Source of the DNA: an uncultured Oleiphilus sp.
GTDB taxonomy: Bacteria; Pseudomonadota; Gammaproteobacteria; Pseudomonadales; Oleiphilaceae
Assembly (NCBI GenBank): GCA_913020495.1
Contig: CAJWBJ010000032.1
Span: 1 to 37,010 of the forward strand
DNA length: 37,010 nt
Direction: 5' to 3'
Of this stretch, positions 8,744-18,283 are shown piece after piece (position 1 is the stretch's first letter; the number at the start of each line of letters is the position of its first letter). The notes beneath the pieces were generated by a model. The model ran no database searches, had not been told where the DNA came from, and saw only the letters and a list, made by a program, of their open reading frames with translations. The translations under genes were made by a program, and so were the position numbers.

Positions 8744-9442
8744 CTAAATCTGTCTTTGAATCATTAAACTGACTCGTCGGTTTTTTTGTCTATTCGCTTC
8801 CGAGCTATTCGGAGCGTAGGGTTTAGTATCGCCATAACTCACCGCTCGAAATCTTGACTTATTTAGACCACCCGCTACAAAAAATTGTAAAACTTCTGTT
8901 GCTCTTGCTGAAGCCAAATCCCAGTTTGAAGAAAATCTTGAAGTAGCAATAGGATGGTCATCCGTATGACCTTCAATAAAAACCAAACCTTCAGAGTCTT
9001 TCAATACGGGAATAAGCTTTTCTAACAACCCCTCTCCTGAGCGTGTCAGTTCAGACGTTCCCGAGCTAAATAAAACGCGAGACTGAATCGCAAGTTCAGT
9101 GTAGTTAGCATCCTTTATTAAGGTGACCAGTTTCTCCAAACCATTTAACTGAATAGATGAGGAAATATCAGCCATCCAACGCTCATTCGGAATTTTTTTA
9201 TCCATCAACGCCAAGTCTGACACATCAACAATATGCTCAGGCAGTACTTGAACACTGTCTTTGAGAGACTCTAAAGTCGCTTCTCCTGACTCAGAGCGAC
9301 TCAGCACAAGCAGCATCACAAAGACTGTTGACATCAAAACAAAAACATCAATATAACTAATCATCCAGTTATCATCGTTTTTGTTTTCTATATCATCAGT
9401 GAATGCCTGCAAATTTAAAGAGGGGCGGTTTACTGTTTTCAT
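8744..9442 (-). CDS. MotB-like stator protein (OmpA domain)
   Basis: 232 residues: a short cytoplasmic N-terminus, one membrane helix (~26-47, WMISYIDVFVLMSTVFVMLLV) with Asp32 at the position of the ion-binding Asp of MotB, a periplasmic linker, and a C-terminal OmpA/MotB peptidoglycan-binding domain (~105-232) with IEGHTDDHPI, LASARATEVLQFF and NRRVSLMIQ. It couples ion flow to torque with its MotA partner, encoded directly upstream. A GTG at 9445 follows the partner's stop codon without a gap; the ATG at 9442 is taken as the start. No flagellar or chemotaxis genes are visible, so proton or sodium specificity and flagellar versus other use are undecided. Confidence 0.85.
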   Translation of the reverse strand: MKTVNRPSLNLQAFTDDIENKNDDNWMISYIDVFVLMSTVFVMLLVLSRSESGEATLESLKDSVQVLPEHIVDVSDLALMDKKIPNERWMADISSSIQLNGLEKLVTLIKDANYTELAIQSRVLFSSGTSELTRSGEGLLEKLIPVLKDSEGLVFIEGHTDDHPIATSRFSSNWDLASARATEVLQFFVAGGLNKSRFRAVSYGDTKPYAPNSSEANRQKNRRVSLMIQRQI

Positions 9443-9445
9443 CAC

Positions 9446-10282
9446 TTATGCACCGAATTTAGCCGCCATATTTTTTTGGTAAAGCGATTTCTGCATCGCT
9501 TCTTTTTGAGGTAGCTCATTATCTTGTACCTGCAAAAAGCTCATCAGGGTATCTCTAACAACCGAGGGCGTACGGTTCTGATGCACTAAAGCGATACCTT
9601 CAGACAATAAACTTAGCTTCAGTACATGCTGATTACGTCGTTGCTCCAATTTGCTGGCAATAGGTTTGAAAACTAAGTTAGCAAGCAGCAAACCATAGAA
9701 AGTAGTCACTAAGGCAATCGCCATATCTGACGTTACCGATGCCAAACCACCACTTTCAAGACCATGTAGCATATTAACTAATCCCAGCAATGACCCCACC
9801 ATGCCAAATGCAGGGGCAAATGTTGCCATGGAACGAAATAAGTTGATCACGCTGGCTTCTTTCGCACGGTGTTGAGATATCTTCCAATTCAGAAAAGACA
9901 TGATGTCTTCCATCGAGTGCTCATCTCTTACCATTTGCAGGCCTCGTTGTAGAAAGGGGTCTTTCAAACGTCCAATATCAGTGTCTAACTGATCATATTG
10001 CTGACGAAACCATAACTTTGAAAAATGAAGCACTTTGTTAATTTCGCTATTCAGGTTCATGTCTAAAGGATCAATGACAATTCGAGCTTCTTTAAAGGCA
10101 TGAACCGCATCTTTGAAAGGTACACTGACTAATACAGCCGTAACCGTACCCCCCAGTACAATCAGCAAACCGGGAATATTAATAAACGCCATTGGATTTT
10201 CCGCAGTCAGACCAATTGCAGAGATAAGAAATACAAGCCCAATAACCACACCAGCTAAATTGGAATATTTTGAAAAACTCAT
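9446..10282 (-). CDS. MotA/PomA-like stator channel subunit
   Basis: 278 residues with four membrane helices: two near the N-terminus (~9-26 and 33-52), a cytoplasmic loop (~55-150, QMVRDEHSMEDIMSFL), then helices 3 and 4 with the family signature FAPAFGMVGSLLGLVNML (~153-170) and DMAIALVTTFYGLLLANLV (~185-203). It forms the ion channel of the stator with the MotB-like protein. Its stop codon abuts the downstream start, so the two are translationally coupled. Length and topology fit MotA/PomA better than TolQ/ExbB, which have three helices. Confidence 0.87.
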   Translation of the reverse strand: MSFSKYSNLAGVVIGLVFLISAIGLTAENPMAFINIPGLLIVLGGTVTAVLVSVPFKDAVHAFKEARIVIDPLDMNLNSEINKVLHFSKLWFRQQYDQLDTDIGRLKDPFLQRGLQMVRDEHSMEDIMSFLNWKISQHRAKEASVINLFRSMATFAPAFGMVGSLLGLVNMLHGLESGGLASVTSDMAIALVTTFYGLLLANLVFKPIASKLEQRRNQHVLKLSLLSEGIALVHQNRTPSVVRDTLMSFLQVQDNELPQKEAMQKSLYQKNMAAKFGA

Positions 10283-10627
10283 AAGAAGCCCTTATTCATA
10301 GCTTGTTGTAAATAAATTCACTGCGCCATAAACGCGACAGCATTAAGCAGTGCTATGCATAAATTAAGCCGACTTTAAAATAAGGAAAAGGCTTTACACT
10401 CCCCACTGTCATTCCGGTAATTCTTTAGCCGAAATCCAGCTACTACGGGGCTATTTAAGCATAGAAAACAATGAATTCCGGCTGAAAAGCACACCAAAAT
10501 AACGGGCTGTTTAGTCAAACGGCTGTCGTGAGAAGTTCTCAAGGAGACGCATGGAATAAACACCATGATAGGCAAGATCAGGAAAGAGACGGCCATCAAA
10601 AGGCAAATACTTGCCACAAAATAAGAA
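10283..10627. other. Intergenic region without a credible gene
   Basis: 345 bp between the murU stop and the stator operon. It holds copy B of the dispersed repeat (10409-10520). An 80-codon minus-strand frame spans the repeat but has no homology I recognise and no Shine-Dalgarno, so it is not called. The stator promoter should lie at ~10283-10400; no clear -35/-10 pair was identified. Confidence 0.6.
10409..10520. repeat. Dispersed intergenic repeat, copy B (inverted relative to copy A)
   Basis: Reading the minus strand from 10520, it begins gtttgactaaacagc, identical to copy A at 7807-7821, and ends with an imperfect hairpin gccgaaat/attccggt at 10411-10435. Its length (112 bp) nearly equals copy A. 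The middles differ but can be aligned by eye. Confidence 0.65.
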
Positions 10628-11347
10628 TTATTTCGTCAAGAAACTGACTTCGGTATTTAGCCTTTCCTTCAAAATGTCAAACCGCTCAGGAGTACCTACA
10701 TCCAACCAGTAATCAGAAATAACGCCCCCAAGTATCTGCTCAGTTTGAGTGTACTTTTTAAGTAAAGGAGCCAACGGGCTTGGCCCTGCTTTAAGGCCAT
10801 TAAAGAAATAAGGATGAAATAATGCAACACCGGAATAAGTGAATGATGGAGAAGACCCATCAAGTATTTTAAGCTTAGCGGTTTCAGCATCGAGAACAAA
10901 GTCACCTTTTATATGGTGATCTGGATTTTCAACCAAAGCTAAATAGGCTAAATTCTGTTTATCTAGACTAGGCGCATTACTTAACCAAGCTTTCAAATTA
11001 AGCTCAGTGTAAACATCGCCATTGATAACCAGAAAAGGCTGATTGTGTTTATCTTGATCTAAAAAGGGTAATGCTGCCTGAATTCCACCAGCAGTTTCTA
11101 GTAACTGCGGTTCATGTGCATAGTGGATTTTTAACCCCCATCGCTCACCACTACCCAATGCTTCAGGTAACTGCTCCCCCAACCAATGAGTATTGATCAC
11201 CACCTCTTTAAACCCACTTTCAGCAAGTCGCTCCAAGTGAAATTCAATTAAATATCGCCCGGCAACTTTCAACAACGGCTTGGGAGTCTGGTCAGTCAGT
11301 GGACGCATCCGTTTACCTAAGCCTGCTGCAAGTATCATGGCTTTCAT
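10628..11347 (-). CDS. murU: N-acetylmuramate alpha-1-phosphate uridylyltransferase
   Basis: Transfers UMP to MurNAc-1-phosphate to give UDP-MurNAc, the last step of the fosfomycin-bypassing cell-wall recycling route of Pseudomonas. The 239-residue protein is a nucleotidyltransferase: signature LAAGLGKRMRPLTDQTPKPL (~6-25), ETAGGI near 85, INGDVYTE near 106 and a WLDVGTPER end. The ATG at 11347 overlaps the amgK stop by 4 nt (ATGA), which settles the start; an upstream extension inside amgK is rejected. It is slightly longer than P. putida MurU (about 223). Coupling to amgK distinguishes it from mannose-1-phosphate guanylyltransferases of the same fold. Confidence 0.92.
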   Translation of the reverse strand: MKAMILAAGLGKRMRPLTDQTPKPLLKVAGRYLIEFHLERLAESGFKEVVINTHWLGEQLPEALGSGERWGLKIHYAHEPQLLETAGGIQAALPFLDQDKHNQPFLVINGDVYTELNLKAWLSNAPSLDKQNLAYLALVENPDHHIKGDFVLDAETAKLKILDGSSPSFTYSGVALFHPYFFNGLKAGPSPLAPLLKKYTQTEQILGGVISDYWLDVGTPERFDILKERLNTEVSFLTK

Positions 11348-12390
11348 GCGTTGGTTTCGTCTGTTAATTGAGGACTGGGCGTCAGCTTGGAAGCTAACAA
11401 GGGACAAACTTTAATCACTAGAAAGTTATGAAATGCTTCAAGTGACGGATGCTGTTTACTCACCCTCACAAGATAATCAACGGTACGTGGAATATCTTCG
11501 AGATAACCATGTTTCCCATCACGAAGTGATAAACGGGCAAAAATACCCGCGGCTTTAAGGTGCCTCTGTAAGCCCATCAGATCAAACCATTCTTTAAACT
11601 GAAACCACTCACAATTTAACCGACCCTGCCCTTCCATTAATACATAATATTCTTGGCACCATTGCTCGACTTTTTCATCAGGCCAAACGATATAACAATC
11701 TCGTAATAAGGAAACGAGGTCATAGGTCACCGGGCCATATACGGCATCTTGAAAATCGATCACGCCTAATGAGTCATCTTTAAGTACCATTAAATTCCGA
11801 GCATGATAATCACGATGCACCGGAACTTGAGGTTGTGCTAGAGCACTATCAACCAAAAGACTGAAGGATTTCGTTAGCAAGGCGCGCTCTTGAGTACTGA
11901 GTGTCAGACCTAGTTTTTTCTCTAACAGCCAATCAGGGAATAATGCCATTTCCCGCTGCAATAATGCCTCTGTATAAAGTGGCAATAAATAGTTTGAATC
12001 AGGTTTTATGTGTTGAATTTCGGTAAGCGCTTTTATTGCCAAACGATAGTAATGATCACCCGAAGCCGTATCCGGCATTTCAGGACTAAGAGATGATAAC
12101 AAAACATCATCACCAAAATCACTGAGCAATAAAAAACCTAATTCAAGATCACAACGGTGAATAACGGGTACTTGAACACCTTGTTCTAGCCAATTTTGAG
12201 CAATGGCAACAAAACTTGATGAATCTTCTTTTTCTGGGGGCGCATCCATTGCAATCCAGCTCTGGCCATTAACATTCGCTCTGAAATAACGACGAAAACT
12301 TGCATCACCTGAAACCATATCTAAAGATAACTCTGCTTGATTTAAAGCCTCTGCTACCCATTTCGTAAGCTTATTCTGTCTTAAATCCAT
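11344..12390 (-). CDS. amgK: N-acetylmuramate/N-acetylglucosamine anomeric kinase
   Basis: Phosphorylates the anomeric hydroxyl of MurNAc and GlcNAc, feeding MurU. The 348-residue protein has an aminoglycoside-phosphotransferase fold: N-lobe SGDASFRRYFR (~28-37), catalytic loop VHRDYHARNL with Asp194, and metal-binding IDFQDAVYGP with Asp212. The frame reaches ATG 12435 or TTG 12438, but ATG 12390 aligns with the family start and has a G-rich stretch upstream; the choice is moderately sure. It is divergent from lptD, the usual order in pseudomonads. Confidence 0.92.
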   Translation of the reverse strand: MDLRQNKLTKWVAEALNQAELSLDMVSGDASFRRYFRANVNGQSWIAMDAPPEKEDSSSFVAIAQNWLEQGVQVPVIHRCDLELGFLLLSDFGDDVLLSSLSPEMPDTASGDHYYRLAIKALTEIQHIKPDSNYLLPLYTEALLQREMALFPDWLLEKKLGLTLSTQERALLTKSFSLLVDSALAQPQVPVHRDYHARNLMVLKDDSLGVIDFQDAVYGPVTYDLVSLLRDCYIVWPDEKVEQWCQEYYVLMEGQGRLNCEWFQFKEWFDLMGLQRHLKAAGIFARLSLRDGKHGYLEDIPRTVDYLVRVSKQHPSLEAFHNFLVIKVCPLLASKLTPSPQLTDETNA

Positions 12391-12521
12391 ACTATATTTT
12401 TTACCCACCCCAACCTTGTTCTGCCTGTTATTCATCAAGCGATTATTTTTTTACTTAATAAGTACTATAGTGCAACAAGTATCCTAATCAAAAAGTTAAA
12501 TGACATCAAAGTAAGCACCGT

Positions 12522-12573
12522 TTATTATTCGCACTTATTATTCACACTTGTTACTCATACTTGTTATTAACAA
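12522..12573. repeat. 13-bp imperfect tandem repeat, four units, in the amgK/lptD divergent promoter region
   Basis: Units: ttattattcgcac (12522-12534), ttattattcacac (12535-12547), ttgttactcatac (12548-12560), ttgttattaacaa (12561-12573). Units 1 and 2 differ at one base and units 3 and 4 drift further. The array ends 37 bp before the lptD ATG. The period is slightly above one helical turn. It could be a binding array or a slippage-prone spacer. Confidence 0.7.
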
Positions 12574-12610
12574 CGAGTAGCATTAAAGGTATAGAGCAAA
12601 CTAAACATTG

Positions 12611-14974
12611 ATGAACAGATACCGCATTATATTGCTCGCTTTTTTCAGTAGCGCTATTTTTCTTAGTCAGCCAACCTACGCCAAGAGTTCGACAAATACT
12701 CATAACGTGATAAATAGTGCAACAAAAGCTAAGCCTCAATGCGCTAGCTTTGAGGCGTCACCAAACGCAAAACGACACCTTGATGAGGCGAAATCAGCAT
12801 CTGATTCAGATGAGCTAAATCCACCACAGCTAAGCCCAACAGAAGCTGATAAAACAGTTACGATTCATGCTAATCAAGTGGAATACCAACCCGGCGATAA
12901 ATTAGAGCTCGATGGTGATGTCGAAATTATTCACGGCCCCTACCGTGCCACTAGCAATGAAGCCAGCATTAACAACAAGAACAATCAGGCAGAACTAACT
13001 GGCGACATTATACTCTCAGGGCCTGACGTCACCCTGAGTGGTGATACGGCAACCATGGATATGACCAACAACCAGGTTTCTATTAGCAAGGCACGGTTTA
13101 CTAACCCAAGTACAAATATTAACGGGGAAGCGAGTAAAATAGAACAACCTGACACCGATACGCTCGTCATTCATGACGGCCTTTTTTCTAGCTGCCCACC
13201 GGAAGACAGGGATTGGGCTTTTGCATCAGACAAAATCACCTTGAACAAAGCTGAAGGTTTTGGCACCGCCAATAACACTCGTTTTTTGATTAAGGACATT
13301 CCCGTTCTTTATATTCCGTGGTTTTCTTTCCCAATTGATGACCGTCGTAAGTCAGGGTTTCTTTACCCGACCCTCGGTAGCTCAAACACCGAAAGGGGCT
13401 TATTTTTCTCTACGCCATACTATTTCAATCTAGCGCCAAATTATGATGCAACCCTCACCCCTACTTATATTCACGGCAGGGGTTTACACACCGAATTAGA
13501 GCTACGCCATATAACAAAATCAGAAAATAATCTTTTAGCCCTTGGTTATATTCCTGAAGATAAAGATTATCGTGATGAGCTCGCTAGCTCAGGCGTAGTC
13601 GATGATGGTGAACGATGGGGGTTAACATTTAAACAACAATTTGAATTCACCTCATTTGCCAAAGGCTGGCATGGCACCATTGATTACAACGACATCAGTG
13701 ACGATGACTATATTGATGACGTCGGCCAAGGCCTTCAGATAGATCGCTTAGATCATTTAGATCGTCGGGCGGAGGTTTACTTTTCAAAAAATGACTGGCA
13801 ATTTAGTATCCTGCTTCAGCAATACAAAAGCATTGATGATCAACTCCTGCCAAATGAAGAGGCTTACCAGCGCCTACCTGAAATGAATTTAAACCTGTAT
13901 CAGGATATGGGTGCATTTAAGCTCGACTGGCAAAGCCAGTATGTCTATTTTTACCGTGATCAAGATGGCCTGACAGGTGATGATCGGGCTTACGGTTCTC
14001 GTATACGCCATCAACCTCGTGTGTCATTGCCCCTAAATAAAAGCTGGGGATTTTTAAAACCCTCTTTTACTTTAGATCATACTGATTATGCGTTACAGGC
14101 ATACTCCCCTATTGAAAATCATATTTCACGAACGGTGCCTATTTATGAACTGGACTCAGGCCTATATTTTGACAAGCCATCCAGTTTTCTAACTCAAGAC
14201 CTTCGACTAAGCTTAGAGCCTAGAATGTACTACGTTTATTCTAAAGAGGAAGATCAGGATGACATTCCAAATTTTGATAGCGCCCTCCCCAGCTTCTACT
14301 ACCAACGTCTATTTACCCCTAACCGCTTTAGTGGCGGAGACCGTATTGGTGACAATAACCGCTTAACATTGGGATTCACTACTCGCTGGACAAGCAAACA
14401 AAGCGGCGTAGACCTTGCGGTTCTCAGTCTCGGCCAAATCTATCATTATGATGACAGAACAGTTGGTTTAAACGGAGTCGGGGAATCTACTCGAAATGAT
14501 TCGTTGTTTGCTTCCGAACTTATTCTAAGGCCTTATTCAGGTTTAGAATTAGCCATGACAGGCTTATGGGATTCTAAAAGTAAAACCACACAGGAGGGCA
14601 ATAGCCAAATTAGCTTTCATAATGAAGATTACAGCACGGTGCTTAATTTTAGTCACCGATATATTCGAAACGAACTTGAGCAATCTGACACCTCATTAAT
14701 CATCCCTGTTCACAGTTCATACAGTTTAATTGGCCGCTGGCGTTACGATTTAGCAAGCAATAGCACAATAGGCACACTAGCTGGGGTAGAATACGGCAGC
14801 TGTTGCTGGCGCATACAGCTTTTGGCTCAATCCTACTTAAAAGATGAATCAGAAATGACTAACGGAGTTTTGTTCCGTTTTCAGTTAAATAGTGTTGGCG
14901 CTTTTGGAAAAAGTGCTAACAGTATGGATGCACAGGTTCCCGGTTATAAGGCTCGGGAAGAATATTTTAATTAG
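12611..14974 (+). CDS. lptD: LPS-assembly outer membrane protein LptD
   Basis: Inserts lipopolysaccharide into the outer leaflet of the outer membrane together with LptE. 787 residues: signal peptide (cleavage near QPTYA, ~25), N-terminal beta-jellyroll OstA domain (~75-215, VTIHANQVEYQPGDKLELDG), then a long beta-barrel domain rich in aromatic strands. The four cysteines of the E. coli enzyme (31, 173, 724, 725) have clear counterparts at 44, 195, 731 and 732 (GSCCWR), so the rearranging disulfide mechanism is probably kept. A TTG lies directly before the ATG at 12611; no strong Shine-Dalgarno is seen. SurA, encoded next, is a known chaperone for LptD, so the adjacency makes sense. Confidence 0.96.
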   Translation: MNRYRIILLAFFSSAIFLSQPTYAKSSTNTHNVINSATKAKPQCASFEASPNAKRHLDEAKSASDSDELNPPQLSPTEADKTVTIHANQVEYQPGDKLELDGDVEIIHGPYRATSNEASINNKNNQAELTGDIILSGPDVTLSGDTATMDMTNNQVSISKARFTNPSTNINGEASKIEQPDTDTLVIHDGLFSSCPPEDRDWAFASDKITLNKAEGFGTANNTRFLIKDIPVLYIPWFSFPIDDRRKSGFLYPTLGSSNTERGLFFSTPYYFNLAPNYDATLTPTYIHGRGLHTELELRHITKSENNLLALGYIPEDKDYRDELASSGVVDDGERWGLTFKQQFEFTSFAKGWHGTIDYNDISDDDYIDDVGQGLQIDRLDHLDRRAEVYFSKNDWQFSILLQQYKSIDDQLLPNEEAYQRLPEMNLNLYQDMGAFKLDWQSQYVYFYRDQDGLTGDDRAYGSRIRHQPRVSLPLNKSWGFLKPSFTLDHTDYALQAYSPIENHISRTVPIYELDSGLYFDKPSSFLTQDLRLSLEPRMYYVYSKEEDQDDIPNFDSALPSFYYQRLFTPNRFSGGDRIGDNNRLTLGFTTRWTSKQSGVDLAVLSLGQIYHYDDRTVGLNGVGESTRNDSLFASELILRPYSGLELAMTGLWDSKSKTTQEGNSQISFHNEDYSTVLNFSHRYIRNELEQSDTSLIIPVHSSYSLIGRWRYDLASNSTIGTLAGVEYGSCCWRIQLLAQSYLKDESEMTNGVLFRFQLNSVGAFGKSANSMDAQVPGYKAREEYFN

Positions 14975-15039
14975 CATGTGCATGACAGTAATCACAGCCA
15001 GATATTAACTTCCAAGCAAAAAATTTAGGTATTTAGATA

Positions 15040-16374
15040 ATGATATTGAGAAAACTTCGCACCCTTTTTTGGGTATTTTTAGTTAGCTGTCTATTCACGG
15101 CCAGCATTCAAGCAAAATCTGTATCACTCGACAAAATCATTGCGATTGTCGATGATGATATTGTTATGCAATCAGAACTCACACAACGCATCCGGTCGAT
15201 TACCTCCCGCCTTAAAAATCAGGGTGCACAACTCCCCTCTCAGGAGGTGATGTATCAACGAGTATTAGACCAACTAATTGTTGAAAATATCCAAATGCAA
15301 TTAGCAGAACGTCTTGGTATTCGAATCGGCGATACTCAGCTTAACGCCACCATTGACAGCATTACAAAATCTAATCAAATGACCCTGGCACAATTTGAAG
15401 CTCAATTAAAAGCGGAAGGTGAAACTTACGCCAGCGCCCGAGAACAAATTCGCCGAGAAATGATCATCACCCGCGTTCAAAAGCGAGAAGTTGATCGCCG
15501 TGTGCGTGTTACAGACCTTGAGGTTGAAAATTTTCTTGCTTCAAAAGAAGGCCGTACCCGCTCAGGCGCTGAATATTACATTGGCCATATTTTAATTGCG
15601 GTACCGGAACCGGCTTCAATGGAAGTGATTGAAGCCGCAGAAAAAAGAGCCAATGGTATTTTATCCGAACTAAAAGCCGGAGAAGATTTTCAAAAAGTAG
15701 CTATCGCAAAGTCTGATGGCCGACAAGCATTAAACGGCGGTGTTATTGGCTGGAGAAAAGAAAGTGAACTCCCCACTATCGCTGAAGACATCATTCCCTC
15801 ATTGGCCGTTCGTGAACCATCAAAATTGATTCGTACCAGCAGCGGTTTTCATATAGTTACCGTACTTGAAAAACGCGGAGGCAAAGAACAATTTATTGAT
15901 CAGTCATTCGTTCGTCATATTTTAATTTCACCTAGCGAAATCAGAACCAACGAAGAAGCGAAAGAAATCATTACTACGCTTTATGAACGTATCAGCAGCG
16001 GCGATGACTTTGCTCCAATTGCCAAATCTCACTCAGACGACCCTGTTTCAGCAATAGATGGCGGTAGCCTCGACTGGGTTAGTCCAGGACAGATGGTGCC
16101 GGAATTTGAAAACATGATGAACCAGGTTGCCATCGGTGAAACCAGCAAGCCGTTTCGCTCTCAGTTTGGCTGGCACATATTAGAAGTCACTGAGCGCCGA
16201 AAACAAGATATGGGGGCATTAATACAAACAAACCAAGCAAAACAAGTCATCCATAAACATAAATACGAGAAAGAACTGACAAACTGGTTATTAGAAATTA
16301 AGGGTGAAGCCTTTATTGAGATTAAAGGGCTCAAAAAAGAAAGTGAAGAAGACACACCGGAAGAACAAGGTTAA
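15040..16374 (+). CDS. surA: Periplasmic chaperone / peptidyl-prolyl isomerase SurA
   Basis: Escorts unfolded outer-membrane proteins, LptD among them, to the BAM complex. 444 residues: signal peptide (1-~25, ending SIQA), N-terminal chaperone domain ([18 protein letters not shown], ~30-165), first parvulin domain (~170-275, [13 protein letters not shown]), second parvulin domain (~285-385, [12 protein letters not shown] and [17 protein letters not shown]) and a C-terminal helix. Slightly longer than E. coli SurA (428) because of an acidic tail. Its stop overlaps the pdxA start by one base (TAATG), indicating one operon. Confidence 0.96.
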   Translation: MILRKLRTLFWVFLVSCLFTASIQAKSVSLDKIIAIVDDDIVMQSELTQRIRSITSRLKNQGAQLPSQEVMYQRVLDQLIVENIQMQLAERLGIRIGDTQLNATIDSITKSNQMTLAQFEAQLKAEGETYASAREQIRREMIITRVQKREVDRRVRVTDLEVENFLASKEGRTRSGAEYYIGHILIAVPEPASMEVIEAAEKRANGILSELKAGEDFQKVAIAKSDGRQALNGGVIGWRKESELPTIAEDIIPSLAVREPSKLIRTSSGFHIVTVLEKRGGKEQFIDQSFVRHILISPSEIRTNEEAKEIITTLYERISSGDDFAPIAKSHSDDPVSAIDGGSLDWVSPGQMVPEFENMMNQVAIGETSKPFRSQFGWHILEVTERRKQDMGALIQTNQAKQVIHKHKYEKELTNWLLEIKGEAFIEIKGLKKESEEDTPEEQG

Positions 16375-17444
16375 TGACTCTCATCAACCCCATTCAAAAA
16401 CCAATTATTGTCACACCAGGTGAACCAGCAGGCATTGGCCCAGAGCTATGCATTCAATTAATACAATCCGGTTTAAAGACGCCTATTGTGTTTATGGCGG
16501 ACGCGTCTTTATTAAAAAATAGAGCGCAAGAGATCGGTAGCACCCTCAAAGTGATTGAGTGGGATGGCCAGAGTTTTTCTGGAAGCCCTGCAGGTACAAT
16601 GGTAGTTCAGCATACACCTTTAAGTGAGCCCTGCAATACCGGGCAATTAAACCCAGCTAACGCCCAGTATGTATTGAACTGTTTAGACCAAGCGATTGAT
16701 GGTTGTTTGAATGGTACATTTTCAGCCTTAGTAACCGGACCTTTACACAAAGGGGTAATTAATGACGCGGGCATTCCTTTTAGTGGCCATACCGAACACC
16801 TTCAAACACGCTGCAACGTAAAAAAAGTCGTCATGATGCTTGCCAGTCCAAAAATGAAAGTTGCATTAGCAACGACACACTTACCGCTAAAAGATGTCGC
16901 CGAAAATATCACCCATTCAAGCTTAAGTGAAGTCGTCGAAATTCTGATTCATGATTTACAGACCAAATTTGGCTATAGGCACCCTAACATTCTAGTGGCG
17001 GGTTTAAACCCCCATGCTGGAGAAGGCGGTCATATGGGGCGTGAAGAAATTGACGTCATTCAGCCGGTATTAGACCGATTCAAGCAACACAAGGTTGAGC
17101 TGATTGGCCCTTTACCCGCTGACACATTATTTAATGACAAATACCTGCGTAATGCCGACGCCGTGCTCGCCATGTATCATGATCAAGGCTTACCAGTATT
17201 GAAATATGATGGCTTTGGTGAATCGGTTAATATCACGCTTGGGCTCCCGATGGTCAGAACATCTGTTGATCATGGAACAGCCCTTGATATCGCCGGTACA
17301 GGCCAAGCAGATGTTGGCAGCCTTAAATCAGCCATTGATATGGCGCTGAAAATGCAAGTAAATCCATCAGATTCAAACCTAGGCTCTTCGGCGCATTCAT
17401 TAACACCTACGAACACAACTCATTTGGATCATTCTAATGGCTAA
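16374..17444 (+). CDS. pdxA: 4-hydroxythreonine-4-phosphate dehydrogenase
   Basis: Oxidises 4-phosphohydroxy-L-threonine in the DXP-dependent pyridoxal 5'-phosphate pathway. 356 residues with [12 protein letters not shown] near the start, SGHTEHL (~137-143), and metal-binding histidines at 169 (TTHLP), 214 (NPHAGEGG) and 269 (MYHDQG), matching E. coli His166, 211 and 266. Also [13 protein letters not shown]. After ~330 comes a Ser/Thr-rich tail (~27 residues) not needed in the family; its codons overlap the rsmA start by 8 nt, so it may have arisen by read-on into the next gene. Confidence 0.96.
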   Translation: MTLINPIQKPIIVTPGEPAGIGPELCIQLIQSGLKTPIVFMADASLLKNRAQEIGSTLKVIEWDGQSFSGSPAGTMVVQHTPLSEPCNTGQLNPANAQYVLNCLDQAIDGCLNGTFSALVTGPLHKGVINDAGIPFSGHTEHLQTRCNVKKVVMMLASPKMKVALATTHLPLKDVAENITHSSLSEVVEILIHDLQTKFGYRHPNILVAGLNPHAGEGGHMGREEIDVIQPVLDRFKQHKVELIGPLPADTLFNDKYLRNADAVLAMYHDQGLPVLKYDGFGESVNITLGLPMVRTSVDHGTALDIAGTGQADVGSLKSAIDMALKMQVNPSDSNLGSSAHSLTPTNTTHLDHSNG

Positions 17445-18240
17445 ACATACTAAAAAAGCTGGGCATCAAGCCCGAAAACGTTTTGGCCAGAATTTTCTGC
17501 ATGACGAGGCTGTTATCGACAGTATTATTTCTGCGATAAACCCCAGACCTGATGATAAAATGGTCGAGATCGGTCCGGGACTAGGCGCACTTACAGAGCC
17601 ACTACTGATCGCATCAGAAGGGAAACTACAAGTTGTTGAGCTTGATCGCGACCTGATTCCAATTTTACGTACGAAGTTTTTTAACTATCCCGACTTTACA
17701 ATTCATGAAGGCGATGCACTGCAGTTTGATTTTGATCAGTTAGCAGAAAAAGATCAGCAAATAAGAGTGGTTGGCAACCTGCCCTACAACATATCTACCC
17801 CTCTTATTTTTCATTTGCTACAAAATATCAATTCAATTAAAGATATGCACTTTATGCTACAAAAAGAGGTGGTTGAGCGAATGGCCTCTCAACCTGGGAC
17901 ATCAGCCTATGGTCGTCTAGGCATTATGACGCAGTACTATTGCAAAGTTCAGCCATTGTTTCTGGTTGACCCAAGCGCCTTCAAACCTGCACCGAAAGTC
18001 GAATCAGCGATTGTACGACTTGTGCCACATAAGGTATTACCTTACCCGGTTGAATCAGTGGAGCGCTTACAAAATGTGGTGCGAATTGCCTTCACTAAAC
18101 GACGCAAAACTTTACGTAATGCACTATCAGGTATTGTTGCACCTGAGGCCTTGGAAGATTTAAACATAGAAGCAAGCTTACGACCCGAAAATCTGAGCTT
18201 AGAGCAATATTGTTTATTGAGTAATTGGAAACCTGAATAG
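17437..18240 (+). CDS. rsmA: 16S rRNA (adenine1518/1519-N6)-dimethyltransferase
   Basis: Dimethylates two adjacent adenines in helix 45 of 16S rRNA during small-subunit maturation (also called KsgA). 267 residues: N-terminal [14 protein letters not shown]-binding [10 protein letters not shown] (~43-52), acidic ELD near 70, catalytic NLPYNIS (~114-120), and a C-terminal helical domain with [12 protein letters not shown]. The start overlaps pdxA by 8 nt, consistent with coupling. In many relatives apaG and apaH follow; here the next gene is a convergent response regulator 43 bp away. Confidence 0.97.
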   Translation: MAKHTKKAGHQARKRFGQNFLHDEAVIDSIISAINPRPDDKMVEIGPGLGALTEPLLIASEGKLQVVELDRDLIPILRTKFFNYPDFTIHEGDALQFDFDQLAEKDQQIRVVGNLPYNISTPLIFHLLQNINSIKDMHFMLQKEVVERMASQPGTSAYGRLGIMTQYYCKVQPLFLVDPSAFKPAPKVESAIVRLVPHKVLPYPVESVERLQNVVRIAFTKRRKTLRNALSGIVAPEALEDLNIEASLRPENLSLEQYCLLSNWKPE

Positions 18241-18283
18241 CTGAACAACATACTGTTGCAATATTGAACGGAAATGGCGTCTC

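Noticed and set aside
10375-10617. An 80-codon minus-strand ORF
   Set aside because: It spans dispersed repeat copy B, lacks a Shine-Dalgarno and matches nothing I recognise.
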